Shown here piece after piece: positions 49,282 to 61,338 of a DNA stretch of 64,000 nucleotides. Each line of letters opens with the position of its first letter. Position 1 is the first letter of the stretch. The position numbers were made by a program, and so were the translations under genes. The notes under the pieces are model-generated. The model saw only the letters and a program-made list of their open reading frames with translations, searched no databases and had not been told where the DNA came from. Source of the DNA: Rhabdophis nuchalis (taxonomy: Eukaryota; Chordata; Lepidosauria; Squamata; Natricidae); contig CM077647.1 of assembly GCA_039707465.1 (NCBI GenBank), positions 43,895,110-43,959,109 of the forward strand. Reading direction: 5' to 3'.

Positions 49282-50827
49282 TATAATATTTGAATATAAA
49301 AAGATACGGCTAGATCTCTTATATATTTTACATCCACCTATACATTTGCCAATGGCTGCTCATTGGTTAATGTTAATTAGATTTTCCAGAAATTAAATGC
49401 ACTCATTATTCCTAGTCTGAATATGGTTCAGGAAAAAGGAACAGAAAGTCACGTGAGTGACTTCCTTTTGAATGAACTGTAACTATCATGGCTACCAGAG
49501 CAGACAACTGATATGAGCAATTGCTTGCAATTTTAGACCAAATCAATACATCACTCTAATACCTGTGCTTTTCCTTTTTTTGTTTGAATGAGAAAATGGT
49601 TGATTGTTATTTTAAGCTTTTTTTTTTTTTGCTTAATAAAGCCTTCCAAGGAGAAAGTTTTTGCAAGATAACTAGAAAGTTACAAGCTGCTCCGCATACA
49701 TAATGTACTTTTATGTCTTTTGGACAATGGGATCAAAGAACCAGACAACTGAAAGCTAGAATTCAGCAAGAGATTTTAAATAAAAAACACAGAATCATGG
49801 CAGACTAAATAAAGTAGAACAAAATAGTTAAGGAAGGTTAAAGTAGCAGTAGATAATTAAGCACTTCCACATGGGCCTTAGTTTAATTTTAAAAAGACTT
49901 TTTCAAAATCTCTGGTGAAAGGTATCTGTTCTTTCCCTAACAATAATCTTCTAGGTGAGAAAAAAGAAAAAAAGGAAAGGAGAAAATAAAACTATGCCAT
50001 CTTTTTTGTTGCTTACTTTACACACACAAACACACTATGCATATGCAATAGACCTCCCAAGAAATAATTCTTGTTATCATGTGGTCCTGGACAAGAAGGG
50101 AAAAGTCAAAAGAATACAGAGATCTGTTATTAGGAAAAAGAAAGAATAATAGTAAGAATATAAACTAAAGTGCTAATAGTTTATCTATCCTTTAGATAAA
50201 CTATCTATTCTTCCTTTAAAAGGAAGACTGCAGGATCAATATTTCAAGTCATGGAAGTTTGGTTTTTTTTAAAGGAAAGGTGGCCAAAATAGTGTTATAA
50301 TTGGAATATTCAAAAGGAGCAGAAAGTCCAGAGGTCACAAATCTAGCAGCATTATCAATTGAGCTCCAATGATATTGAAACATAAACCCAAATAACCACA
50401 GTTAGCTATAATTAATGAATCCCATTAGTAATGGAATGTCATAATTGTAGTCATAATATATATTTTATAGGCTATATTTATTATGGTCTACAAAATAAAA
50501 CTGCTTCAATAAGCCAAGAGCTTACCAAGGATGGGGCAATTTTTCAATTTCAAACATATTCCAAACAAGAAAAGGATATAACTGTAGGTAAATAAATAAA
50601 TGTAGAAATAGAAACATAACCTAATCTAATTAACAAATTGGTCATAGTTCAACATCATTTTATTATTAATATTGTTCTATGTAATTAGCGTTAAGTAGCT
50701 TTGGAAAACAAAATGTAAAATACATGCATTCATTTTTTTTCTTCTTCAAAAAGTAATTAAATGAATTGGTTTTCTTCCTAAATCAAATTGATGTAAGCCC
50801 TTAGAAAGATCATCAAGAAATACATAC

Positions 50828-50901
50828 CTTTCTCCTTGTTTTCCTCCACTTTTAGGGTTAACAAAAACTAGAAGTGGTTGAGTACCTGAAACTGGTGTGA
50901 T
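50828..50901 (-). CDS. DGKB: DGKB exon, 74 bp, start of the catalytic domain
   Basis: This exon opens the diacylglycerol kinase catalytic domain. It contains [16 protein letters not shown], the hallmark first strand and glycine-rich turn shared by DGKs and sphingosine kinases. The acceptor on the minus strand is AAATTTAG and the donor is GTATGT. The exon enters in phase 0 and leaves two bases (AG) that complete an Arg codon with the first base of the exon at 47491. Among type I DGKs the combination with the downstream exons fits beta better than gamma or alpha. Confidence 0.93.
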
Positions 50902-51014
50902 CTAAATTTAAAGAATTCAAAGAAAAACAATTCAGTTTTCTTCAATATTTTATATTATATTACTAATGTAAACACTAAGCTCTCTACACATACAAATTAG
51001 ACTCCTAGGCAGAT

Positions 51015-51017
<3 letters not shown>

Positions 51018-51047
<30 letters not shown>
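51018..51047. repeat. (GT)15 microsatellite
   Basis: Perfect GT run, about 120 bp upstream of the 74-bp exon in transcript orientation. Confidence 0.96.
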
Positions 51048-51052
<5 letters not shown>

Positions 51053-52621
51053 CTAATCTGTCTCTCCATATATTTACAATTAGCATATCTATTTATGAAA
51101 CATCATAAATATCAAGAGTATTAATGAATTATTTTAATAACCTTAATTTTAAGACTGTGCCTAAAGCTTTTGCCCTTCATACATCCCTAAAGTATAACTT
51201 TTAGCAACTTCATTCTGCAGAATTATGGGCCTCTATCTTTTGCAACAAATATTACAAAATGCACCATTTTGAACATCTCTAGTAAAATATTTTGAAATTG
51301 AACATAAGTATGTTGCATAAGAAAACAGCAAAAATATCCTCTATAAATGTTATTATTAAGTTTCCTAGAACCAAATCAGATAATCTAAGAGCTTAACCAA
51401 AGATAGGACCTTTTTTGGTGAAAAACAGATTTGCTTTTACTAATAATGTGTTTGCACACAATTTTGTCTATTTTAAATTCAAATAAAAGTGGAAGCCCTT
51501 ACTTTTTCTGAATAAGGAAAAAAGAACTACAGGTCAGGGAATTCAGACAGGATTCAGTGACATAATTTGGGCAGTCATTGTATTGGTGAGAGGAAGATCT
51601 ATGAAGCATATACGTTTCTGTGTAAGTAAAATCACACGCTTTTTCAACAACTGTCACAACTTTAATGCTTATTTAGAAATTTAATCAATGGTATTTATTT
51701 AGTTCAATTCCAAGATTGTTTATTCCTGTGAATGAAGCATACACCAGTGATTCTCATTGTGACAAAGATTGACTGTCTTTTAGAACTCTCTATGGGTTCA
51801 GGTTAATTAATGAGACTCATCTTAAGCTTATACATGATATATTACTTCCTCTAATTAGAAATAATAAACCTGATCATTATGCTGGTTAAGCTGGAAAGAA
51901 ATAAGATGAATGTGCTTAACTATGATTAATAACAGTTGCACCTAAGAAGTGATCCTCTCTGCCACTGAGTTGCCTGCGTAGTTCTTTATGACTATGCTTT
52001 TTAATATTTTTTGTAATAAAAACCTTTATGGATAAAATATTCCTTCCATAGTGAATATTACTAGAAGAAAATATACTACCAAAATAGACAAACAGAAAAT
52101 TATCTGTTTTTTATGTGTAATGAAGAATTGGCAGATAAGAAAATCTCAATTTATTGCAAGTTTTCTAAGCAAAATTTAAATAATTTAAATATATTAAATA
52201 AGTTAAACAACATCAGATATTCCAAAATGTAAATCAGGAGTCATATAATATAATATTACCATTTATAAAATGGTGTTATAGAAACATAAACACATTATGT
52301 ACTTGTATAAAATCTTTGCGTGCAAACATGTGATGTTATTTTCTTTTCTTTATTTCTGTTTTCTCCTTTTCTTTTCTACTTAATCAAATGATTTTTTTTA
52401 AAGTAACTTGTTCTTTTTACTTGTTGCAATGAAGATATGGCATCTATACTGTGATATTTTTTTTCTGTTGAAATACAAATTATTCAGAATCCTAGTTATG
52501 ATATATTTTTCCTTCCACAAAGATTTTGTTTTGGTTGTTAACTGTTTACTTCTATTGAGGATCAATCATATGCTTCAGATAATTACTTAGATATATCTAT
52601 ATACCTTCTTGTCTTACCTAC

Positions 52622-52972
52622 AATTTTGTAAGAGAACTTCTGTCACAATACAACGTGCTCATTTAGTGAGTTGTGCTGGATTTTACAACCTTTTTTTATT
52701 ATCATTAAACTAATCATGAAGTTGTTTAGAAAATCTGGCTTCCCCTATTGATTCTGCTTGTCAGAAGCCAGCTGGGAAAGTCACAAGTGGCAATCATGCA
52801 CTCCCGGGATACTGCAACATATGCTACTTTTCAAATGCTCATATAGTCATCATGTGAAAGCAGGGAACCTGCAGCAGTCATAAAAGACAGCACTGGTCAT
52901 AAGGCAGTTTTTTTTCAGTACCACTGAAACTTCAAAGTCACTAAATGATCATAAATTGAGGGCTTCGAGCAC
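52622..52972. mobile_element. Diverged MITE of the 48895 family
   Basis: Shares tctggcttcccctattgatt, gcttgtcagaagccag, cagcagtcataaaag and actttcaaagtcactaaatg-like segments with the copy at 48895-49281. The termini are decayed. Confidence 0.6.
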
Positions 52973-53502
52973 AAAATTTAACCCCTACATCAGCTTCATT
53001 TAAGGAGTTATTATTTAAGGTCCTTTTTTAAAATAAAATAAAAATCTTTGTATCAAATAATTCAGCCAGTGATACAATCTTAGGTACAGGATGGCAGAGC
53101 AAATTCGACATGCAAGTGTCAAATTTGTTTAAATTTGTTAAATTTGTTTAAAAATAGAAACCCCACATATACAAAACTGGGGTTTTAGTTCATCTTTACT
53201 ATATATAATACACTGCAGATTTACACATAAATACTGTACTTGGAATAATATACTGTATACATTTCTGAATGATAGAATATCTAGAAGTGGTTCCCTATAA
53301 TGAATGGCTACTCCAATGATTTCTTTTAGCTTAGAAAGAAAGTGAACAAAAGGACAAATAATAATACATGGAAAATATTTATCCATCTTCCTTAGAATCA
53401 TAACTTAAGAATAAATATTGGGAAATTTAGAACTGATAAAAGTCCTTCACAAAGTACATATTGGAACTATAGAATTCACTGACATGAGCTATGTACTAGC
53501 CA

Positions 53503-53915
53503 TCAAATTATATGTTTTTGAAGAAATTTATGGAATATTGGACTATAAAAGCATAGGAGCAATATAGGATGATGTGAACTGCAACAAAACAGTCCTGAGA
53601 GATCTGTCCTGTCTCCTGGTATATTCCAGGATTCCATAGTGAAATCTTGGATGTCTTGAAAAATGTTGAAAGGGATGGAGCTAACCTCACCTCCAGGAAG
53701 AGATGACTTCATAAGATGAACATCATAGCAGAGAAGGCATACCTCCTGGGCCCTGCCAAGAGTCATTCACCGGCTTACGGGACTCTGGTAGGTGGAATAA
53801 GCATATAGAACCATGGAGAGAAATCCCTCAGATGGCTGTGTCCCATACCATAAAAGCCTTGAAAGTCAAAACCAGCATTTTGAATTGGACTTGGAAGCAA
53901 TCAGGTATTTTGATA
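53503..53915 (-). mobile_element. Possible old L2-like LINE fragment
   Basis: Read on the minus strand, residues resembling 'FQVQFKMLVLTFKAF' occur around 53880-53905, as in the 'WLPVxFRVxFKxLxxTFKAL' stretch of L2/CR1 ORF2. A frame with LGRAQEVCLLCYDVHLM follows. The match is weak and the limits are uncertain. Confidence 0.4.
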
Positions 53916-53989
53916 CAGATGCTGATGTTCAAAATAGTCTAAGTTTAGTCAATTGCACTAATGGTGGATTTTTTTCTCCTCAAATAGAA

Positions 53990-54500
53990 CACATGGCATC
54001 ATTCCCCGTGCTCCATGGCACGGGGCCTAGCTACCTACGAGACCGTCTGCTGCCCCATACGTCCCTGCGACCAATACGCTCTCACAGAGAGGGTCTGCTC
54101 CGGGTGCCGTCAACCGGGCAATGCCGGTTGGCGACGCCCAGGGGAAGAGCCTTCTCTGTGATGGGCCCAACCCTCTGGAATGCTCTTCCCCCCCGACCTC
54201 CATGTCATCTCAGACCTCTGCCTGTTCCGCCAGCGGTTAAAAACGCACTTTTTCCAACAAGCCGGCCTGGCATGATCTTACTCGAACACCGTACTGCTTT
54301 TAGTTACCAAAGTTTTAATTCAGGGGTTTTAATATGGGTTTTAGCGCAAGGTGGGTTAATTTAATTTAGTTTTAAGAATGTTTTATTTTTGTATATTTGT
54401 ATATTTATATTTTATATTCCCTGTGCGCCGCCCCGAGTCCCTATGTGGTGAGATGGGTGCAGCTTATAAATTCGAATAATAAATAAATAAATAAAAATTC
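53990..54500 (+). mobile_element. L2-clade LINE 3' fragment with (AATA)n tail
   Basis: The plus strand encodes LHGTGPSYLRDRLLPHTS and RSHREGLLRVPSTGQCRLAT, followed by RAFSVMGPTLWNALPP. A run of C near 54190 then shifts the frame. The 3' UTR hairpin gtgcgccgccccgagtccct and an AATA-rich tail follow. It is 5'-truncated at about 53990. Confidence 0.87.
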
Positions 54501-54856
54501 TATTTTTTCTTCTATTCAATTTTGCAAGATTTTGTCTTGTTCAAATTGGACATGGCCACACTTCTCAGTCTTGTTGGGGTCTTATAAATGAATATCTTTC
54601 TACAACTGTTCTTATACCCATATGTGAATAACTCTAAGAAATCCCTATACAAAAAGGAATTATTTTACTCTCTTTACAAGGAATCTTGTATCCCATTACA
54701 AAGCTTCACTGTTGACTGAATAGGATTCTGACATACAATCACAGATTTCTCTAAGTGCCTCTAGTTTATTCATCCATTTAGGCAGAAGAATAATACTAAT
54801 CTTGGCACTCATCAATGTCAATAAAAACCTAATATCAATCAACATTATTTGTATTA

Positions 54857-55248
54857 CAGGTAGCCCTAGACTTTCTACAATTCATTTAGTGACCATTCAA
54901 AGTTATAACGGCTCTTTAAAAAGTGAGTTATGACTGTTTTTCACACTTACAACCATTGCAACATCCTGAAAGTCATGTGATCAAAATTTGGATGCTTGGC
55001 AATTTATATTTATTATAGTTGCAATGTCTTGGGAGTATGTGATCCCCTTTTGCAACCTTCTAGCAAGCAAAGTCAATGGTGGAAACCAGATTCACTTAAT
55101 AACTGTCTTACTAACTTAAAAACCTCAATGATTCACTTAACAATTGTGGCAAGAAAAGTCATAATAGGGGGGAAAACTCACTTAACAAATGTCTCACTTA
55201 TCAACATAACTTTTGGGCTCAATTGTGTTCATAAATCAAGGACCACCT
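54857..55248. mobile_element. MITE of the 48895 family
   Basis: Starts CAGGTAGCCCTAGACTTTC after TA and ends ...AAATCAAGGACCACCT. Inner segments ttgtggcaagaaaagtcata and ttttgggctcaattgtgttc match the complement of the copy at 48895-49281. The orientation is opposite to that copy. Confidence 0.7.
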
Positions 55249-56172
55249 ATATTTTATTATTGCTGCTTTGTTAGTTTTGCATTTTATATGTACTTATTTA
55301 TATCTAAAGATTTTAGGTGCATGTGTTTCTCTGTACATCTGATAAACATATTCACTGTATGTTAGATATGTTTCCTGATTCTAAGGTCATAATAAAAATT
55401 AACCAAGAAATGGCTATTGACTTGCTTTTCTATGCCTGCAAGCTTCATATCTTAATTGAGGCCTTATTTTACCAAATATTCAATATCCAAGACAAAAGCT
55501 GGAATAAATTAATTGATCAGAATGTACATGTCAATACAGCTGTGAATGACATCCATTAAAACTTTACCTTATTAGAAGTAATTAATTAATAAGTTTGAAA
55601 GCAAGATGTTCTACCAATTTGAAAAGCAGGCATGAAAGTCCTGTGCAGATGGCATTCCTAGAAAAAGAACTATAGAATCTGCCAGATCTGTTTCACTGTG
55701 TACCATTTATAAACTATTATAAAAATGTTCTCTCTTATGTTAGTAGTCTATATTTATTTCATTCTAACAAAAGATCCATGGAGACACCTGGAGGTTATTT
55801 TGTTCTTTAAGTACAAGAGAATAATGTAATTTTATAAATAATGTTATAGTTAGACATATGGCAAAATATTATAGGTACAAAAGCCAGGCATTCTTTACAT
55901 TAGTATCTACATTATTAAACATGCCACCAATATTTTCAATAGAGATCTCATATATGCAGAATCATTCAGTTATCCTTTTGTGTACAAACTTGGGAAAGTG
56001 TTTTTGAAAGTGAAATGAATGTTCACAGTACAATGTGATAGTGCTAAGTACAGATGCCAAGCTTTTATCTGTGATCCAATTGATGACCAAATTTAACTTT
56101 CATTCTGTAACTATAGAAAACATTTTAATAGTAACTATACAAATACTTAAAAATGACAATGGCAAATCATAC

Positions 56173-56289
56173 CTGAAGGCCTTGACCATCAATAGTGAGA
56201 GAATTTGCTCTCTGCATCTTGCTTCGATCAGCTGCTTTGTTTGTTTGTTGACAGCTACTTCTTTCTTTTTTCATTGTTGCTTGGCGTTC
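56173..56289 (-). CDS. DGKB: DGKB exon, 117 bp, basic linker before the catalytic domain
   Basis: This exon encodes 39 residues beginning [10 protein letters not shown] and ending with LTIDGQGLQ. It is rich in Lys, Arg, Gln and Ser, as expected for the hydrophilic segment before the kinase catalytic domain of DGK-beta. The minus-strand acceptor is CTTTTTAG and the donor is GTATGA. Both boundaries fall between codons, so like the exon before it this one could be skipped without shifting the frame. The tail (MQRANS...DGQGLQ) closely resembles DGKB as I recall it. The middle looks less conserved. No catalytic residues are expected here. Confidence 0.88.
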
Positions 56290-56462
56290 CTAAAAAGTAG
56301 TCAGAAATAATAGATTAATACGTTAAATATGTTACTGTGGTAGAAATGGAAAAATCCCATTCAACAATGATGCATTCAACCACTGTTCTAGTGATAATGA
56401 CTTCAGTGATTGCAATCAAATTAAATGAAGTCCAAATTCACATACATCTATTTATGTATCTA

Positions 56463-56524
56463 GACGCCCTGGGTCCTCTCGGAGAAGGGCAGGATATAAA
56501 TTGAATAAAATAAATAAATAAATA
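56463..56524 (+). mobile_element. LINE 3' terminal hairpin with AATAA tail
   Basis: The sequence gacgccctgggtcctctcgg agaagggcagg, then atataaattg and AAATA repeats, is the terminal stem of an L2-type element and nothing else. Confidence 0.7.
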
Positions 56525-58807
56525 GACATAATAGCAGTTAGATAATAGATAGATGGTAATTATTTTTTTTCCACAATAAGAACTAATGCAATGGTGTAAA
56601 ATTGGTGATACCATGTGAGGCCATGATCAAACTTCTTAAATAAAATTAATTAGAGAAAGTCTGCCCAATTGTCTTGACAATAAAAACACTGAAGATCACA
56701 ATTGTTTTATAATATGAAGACTTCAAAAAGATTTATTGCAATATAATCTCCTTTCAATATCATATAGCACAATTGTGTTTCTGTATGTGTGTAAAATTTG
56801 AAATAATTGAGAAGATAAAGTAAAAGTATGTAAAAAAACAATAACAGGTTTTTATTTTAGCTTATCCAAAAAATTGCAGTTGCTTTCAAAAAAATGATAT
56901 TCTATTTGCAAAGCGAGATAGTTGCCACCTTGGCAATTAAACTTGAACAAAATAATAGTATCAATGGTAGTAACTGGCATGGGCTTTGTTTTATCATGTT
57001 TTGAGTAAAATGTTGTGTCAACCTGAAAAAAAAATCAAAGTAAACATTGCTGCACATTATTTGCTTTAAATCCAATTTTTTTTGGGTGCTTGAGCTAGCT
57101 AGTGACTTCTTAAATTTCATCTCCACAATAGCCTAGTGCTAGGAGACAGTGGCTAGATTAAAGTCCCTCTTATTCTTAATACAACTGCACAATATGTATG
57201 CATTAAAAGTAAAAAAAATGTGTGCTTTATTTTAATTATTTATTGAAATATCTATAATTGTAATCATTATATAGTCCAAAGTAATTCAAATCAAGTCTAT
57301 GAAACAGAAAAGCATTAAATAAAAAATAACATAAATGTTAGTATTTTTGTGGCTAGAAAGTATCAACCAAATCTCTTTTTTTTCCAAACAGAGATGAACT
57401 ATAATAATATCATGGAATGGTGTACGGAAGGTAAATCTACAGTTGCATTACTACCAAGTCATGATCTGTAAGCTAAGTGATTACTAACAACACTGCCATT
57501 AAACCTAATTGTTATTTGAAGTTAAATCAATCCCAATAAATACAGTAGGCAGCAATGATTTGTTTTGCAGAAGCAAGAGTGCTGCATTAGAGCCAGACTC
57601 ATAGTGGCACATGAAAAATACACTGAATTTCCTCCTTTAGCATTACCAGTATAAGAATCAACATTTGAACATGACCTATTCATAAATTCAAGACCTTATA
57701 TATTATTAGTTTTAACCTAAATCAATCCATTGCAGGATGGAGTCTCTATTGAAAGTAATGGTCTGCCACCGCCTGTTAAGTACACTTTGGTAGATAGAAG
57801 AGGTTGAGACAGAGAGAGCTTCTGTTCCTGAGGCAGGTTCTAGATATCCTTGTTTCTAATCCAACACCTTGATCAATACACATTAATTGATCTTAATACT
57901 TCATGTTGAAGGCTAATATTTGAAGTCTGGGTTCTGTTTGGTTGGCTGAAACTTATCAGGCAGCAACTGAGCACAAGAATAATTGACATCAAATCAAAGC
58001 AATTCATGTCATTGCTACTCAAGATTCATAATATATTTTCTATTACTTATTGCAATAGTGGACTCTAGAATAGCCAGATGCCCTGCCTATATCCTGGTGA
58101 AGCTCCTTTCTTCACAAGGAGGAAGACCTAGACTATAACAGAACTGTTCTCATTGAAAACAAGATGCTCTGTTCTTTTCTTTTCCTGTCTTCCTCTGATG
58201 CAGAGTTTATTATTAAAGCTATTTCTATAAATATAATTAAAAACGGTAATGCTCCTATTATAATCAACACAAAAATAGCAATGTTATCAATTTTCCAAGT
58301 TAGAATTTATAACATTGTTAAATTCAAGGAATACATATGTAAACATAAGGAAACCTTTCGTTGAGTATACAGGGAAAATAGAAACAGAAGTGGTAATTGT
58401 GAACTATTTGCAACTTTTAAATTGGTCCAAGAAGACATAAAGAAAAAGAATTGCTTTTGTCAGGTAAGTAACAGCAGTATCTCTTCTGGGGGGCTGAATC
58501 AGTATATCTCCCAACATATATTGGGATTACATATCAACATTTTCATGTTGTTCTGAGTCGGAATGTAGGAGTGGTAGTCTCAAACTGTTCCAAAGGACAA
58601 CAGATTTTAGAAGCTCATGCTTTGTCAAGAGAAAACCCAATAAAAATGCATGGAACAGTTCTGTTAGAATTTATTCATATGAACTAGCTATATAGCTTAG
58701 TTCTGAATATATTCTAATAGAAGAATGACATCTGTAAAGATAGCCACAAGTCTTGCAGTTTTCTTGGTAAGTTTTTTCAGAAACAGTTTGCCATTTTTTT
58801 CTTTCTA

Positions 58808-59020
58808 GGCCTGGCCAATTTAGTGTAGTAGTTAAGACATCAGGTTAAAAACTGGGACTCTAAGATATTTAGTTATGCCTTGGGCTTGAAGCCAGTAAGG
58901 TGACCTTGGCTCAGCTAGGAATAAGGCAATGGTAAACTGCTTCTGAAAAAAAGCTTGCCAAGAAAACTGCAGGAACTTTGTCCGTATAATCTCCAAGAAT
59001 CAGACACAATTGAATGGAAG
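58808..59020 (+). mobile_element. tRNA-derived SINE with Bov-B-like tail (Sauria-type)
   Basis: The head tttagtgtagtagttaagac is a pol III A-box-like segment. The region after it (aaaactgggactctaag) is a decayed B box. The body has gaagccagtaaggtgacctt and gcaatggtaaactgcttctg. The 3' end gaatcagacacaattgaatg matches the Bov-B LINE tail. The element is about 210 bp and diverged, so probably no longer transcribed. Confidence 0.85.
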
Positions 59021-59305
59021 AAAATATACAGAGGAGGAAGTTTTTAATTCTTTGTTCCAGTGATTAGTCTTTTTTCCAAATTTAAAGGGGATAAAGCAAA
59101 ATATACTACTCCACAAAAAGCAAGGTTATTGTTTTTCTTCAGTTAAGTACTTAAAAGTAGCAGAGCAGCTTTGAGGATACACTATGTTCGATATTTTCAC
59201 ATTGGTCCCATTGTCAGGTGAGGATCACAGATCCTTTTCCTATTACAACTAAAGCAGTTTTGTAGAAAAGATCTTGTTTACATTCAAGCAAAAGTTTTCC
59301 TATAA

Positions 59306-61291
59306 TGGACTTGACTTCCGGCTTTCAACGGCGACAGACGCATTTTCTGCCACTTGCTTCTCTGGCAGGGCCCCCCAGGGGCACAGGTAGTTTGTGTAAA
59401 CTCCCTGCCATATGAGCGGCTGCGGGGGTGCCTTTTCCCACTTTGCTCCAAAAACCAACGCTAGCTGGAAAAATGTGAAAATAAAGAAGATGGGCTGAAA
59501 TGCCAGGTTTGGAGGAGTGAGCCAGGACTCTCTTCTAAAAAGTGTGGACTGTGAGTTTTGCCATTTTATTCATTCAATCTTCTGTGGAAAGAAAAATAGA
59601 GGGGGGAGTTTGTTTGCAGAAACCCCCCTTGCAAAAAGCGGCTGCTAAATATGCTTTCCAGAATCAGGAGTGAGAGGATTAATCGCATCTGTCCTAGTAA
59701 CACCTGAAAGAAACTGTGTTTCAACTATGGAACTGCAACCAGTAACATTGTATCTGAGCATCGTTATAAAAAGGAAACTTTCACTTCTTTCTACCTTCCT
59801 GTGCTGAGGCGGGAAAATGGCGCTTTCTTTGTTCCCAGCTGGAAACTTTCACTGACTTATGACAACATTCCTCCAGCTTTTTAAAGATTAAGGCAACATT
59901 TATTTTAAAAGCCTCCTCAAGAAGCCCTTAGTGTCTCTCCCAATACATGGACCCTTCTTTTTTTCCCTACGGATTGGATAATACAATTATCTCTCTGGAT
60001 TTTATAAAATACAAGATCTGAACATTGACTTAGTTTGTTCCCAACATCTCGGACTTCACTGACTGCTTGCTCCCTGACGCCATCTTTATTACAAGAACTT
60101 AAAACTACAACAATGGCTTCAAAAAAGCCTCCAACTGGAAAGTCCTTGTCCGCTCCATCTTCAGTCAGAGCCAGCCCAACTTTACAACAAGGGAAAATTA
60201 CTACAATGTTGCAGAAAGAGGCGGCAGGAGATGACACTCAAGAACCATCAACAAGCCAGATGCTTCATGATATAATGAGAGAAATACAAGAAATGCTGAA
60301 AGAGTTGATAAATCTAAGAATAGAACTGTTGGAGACACAAAGAACCACAAAAGATAACAAACAAAAGATTGGTGTGCTGGAGGAGGGAGCAGTTGAGATG
60401 AAAGAAGAGATAAGGGAATTACAAAAAGAAAATGTAGAAATTTCTGGACATATGTCTAAGTTTGAGTTTGAAAGAATGTCTTTTTTCCTTAGGTTTCAAA
60501 CATCCCTGAGTTAGAGGGGGAGGATCTCAGAGATTTAATGAGTACAATTTTAGCAGATTACATTAAAAAAAATAAAGAATACCTCCGGGGGGAAATAGAC
60601 TTGATTTACAGAATTAACTCAGCATATGCTAGAATAAATGAAGTACCTAGAGAGATTCATATTAAATTTTTAAAAATGTCCATATAGGATGAGATATTGA
60701 GGGCACAGCGAGAGGGGCCTTTGAAGCATCAACAAAAAAAACATTTCCATATTGAAGCAAATTCCAAAAAAAATTAGAGAAACAAGAAGGAAGTATTCCT
60801 TCTTGTCCAAAAATTATACAAAAATGGAATATGGTTCAAATGGTTAATGCCTAAAGGAATGTTGGTATTCTGGAATGGAGGTAGAATTAGAATTAAAACA
60901 GTAGGAGAGGCAGAGGCCTTTCTCAAAAAACATTCCTCAATCCTGGGAGATGAAGAAGAGGGAACGGGAGGGGTCATGGTCCCGCTCACGGGAGGGAGGG
61001 AGGAAGAAGACACAATAGCAAAGAGACTCAGATCTCAAAAATAAGTTTATTTTGAATTACTCTAATTCCTGAAACGGAAGTTAATACAAAACAAAGATTG
61101 AATGTATGAACTTTAAAATGTGATATATATGTATCTCTTACCACCATTTACTTAACTATATTTTGTTTGAAGACCCGGACGCAACCACCATCCCTGACAT
61201 GGAAGCTCTAAAATATTTTCTGTAAACCCTAATTATCCTTTTCCCTTTTTATAATTTGTAAAACCAATAAAAATTGTTTTTCAATAAAAAA
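59306..61291 (+). mobile_element. L1 ORF1-only (half-L1-like) retroelement with poly(A) and 16-bp TSD
   Basis: The insertion is bounded by AAAAGTTTTCCTATAA at 59290-59305 and 61292-61307. It starts tggacttgacttccggcttt, has about 800 bp of leader, a broken L1 ORF1-like reading frame, about 250 bp of 3' UTR and a terminal AATAAAAAAAAAA. No endonuclease or reverse transcriptase sequence exists between ORF1 and the poly(A). Long TSD plus poly(A) show L1-type retrotransposition. The layout resembles the HAL1 elements of mammals. A simple internal deletion of ORF2 in one L1 copy is the alternative. Confidence 0.85.
60113..61044 (+). pseudogene. L1 ORF1p-like reading frame, frameshifted
   Basis: L1 ORF1p is an RNA-binding chaperone that coats L1 RNA. 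From ATG at 60113 a Ser/Pro/Lys-rich head (MASKKPPTGKSL) leads into a coiled coil at about residues 60-125 (heptad-like IMREIQEMLKELINLRIELL, KQKIGVLEEGAVEMKEEIRE). The frame breaks by one base near 60500. In the next frame RRM-like sequence follows (IPELEGEDLRDLM, AYARINEVPREIHIKFLK), with a TAG at 60685-60687. After a further shift the C-terminal domain appears (MPKGMLVFWNGGRIRIKT, EAEAFLKKHSSILG), ending at the stop at 61042-61044. Order and length match L1 ORF1p. An upstream ATG at 60035 shares the frame but gives a less typical start. Confidence 0.82.
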
Positions 61292-61338
61292 AAAAGTTTT
61301 CCTATAAAGTTTTCCTAAAAAAAAAGTTTTCCTATAAA
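61292..61338. repeat. Repeated TSD/poly(A) segment downstream of the L1-like element
   Basis: AGTTTTCCTA occurs three times after the poly(A): 61292-61307, about 61307-61315 and 61322-61338, with an A run between the second and third. Only one copy is expected from the insertion itself. Confidence 0.85.

Larger units (their letters stand above)
50902..56172 (-). other. DGKB intron between the 117-bp and 74-bp exons
   Basis: This 5.3-kb intron contains a (GT)n tract, a MITE remnant at about 52622-52972, an L2 3' fragment at about 53990-54500 with a possible older L2-like piece just before it, and a MITE at about 54857-55248. The stretches 51050-52620, 52980-53500 and 55250-56172 show nothing that I recognise. 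Confidence 0.75.

Noticed and set aside
58808..58880. Possible tRNA gene
   Set aside because: The A-box-like head is part of a SINE with a Bov-B-like tail, and no cloverleaf can be completed.
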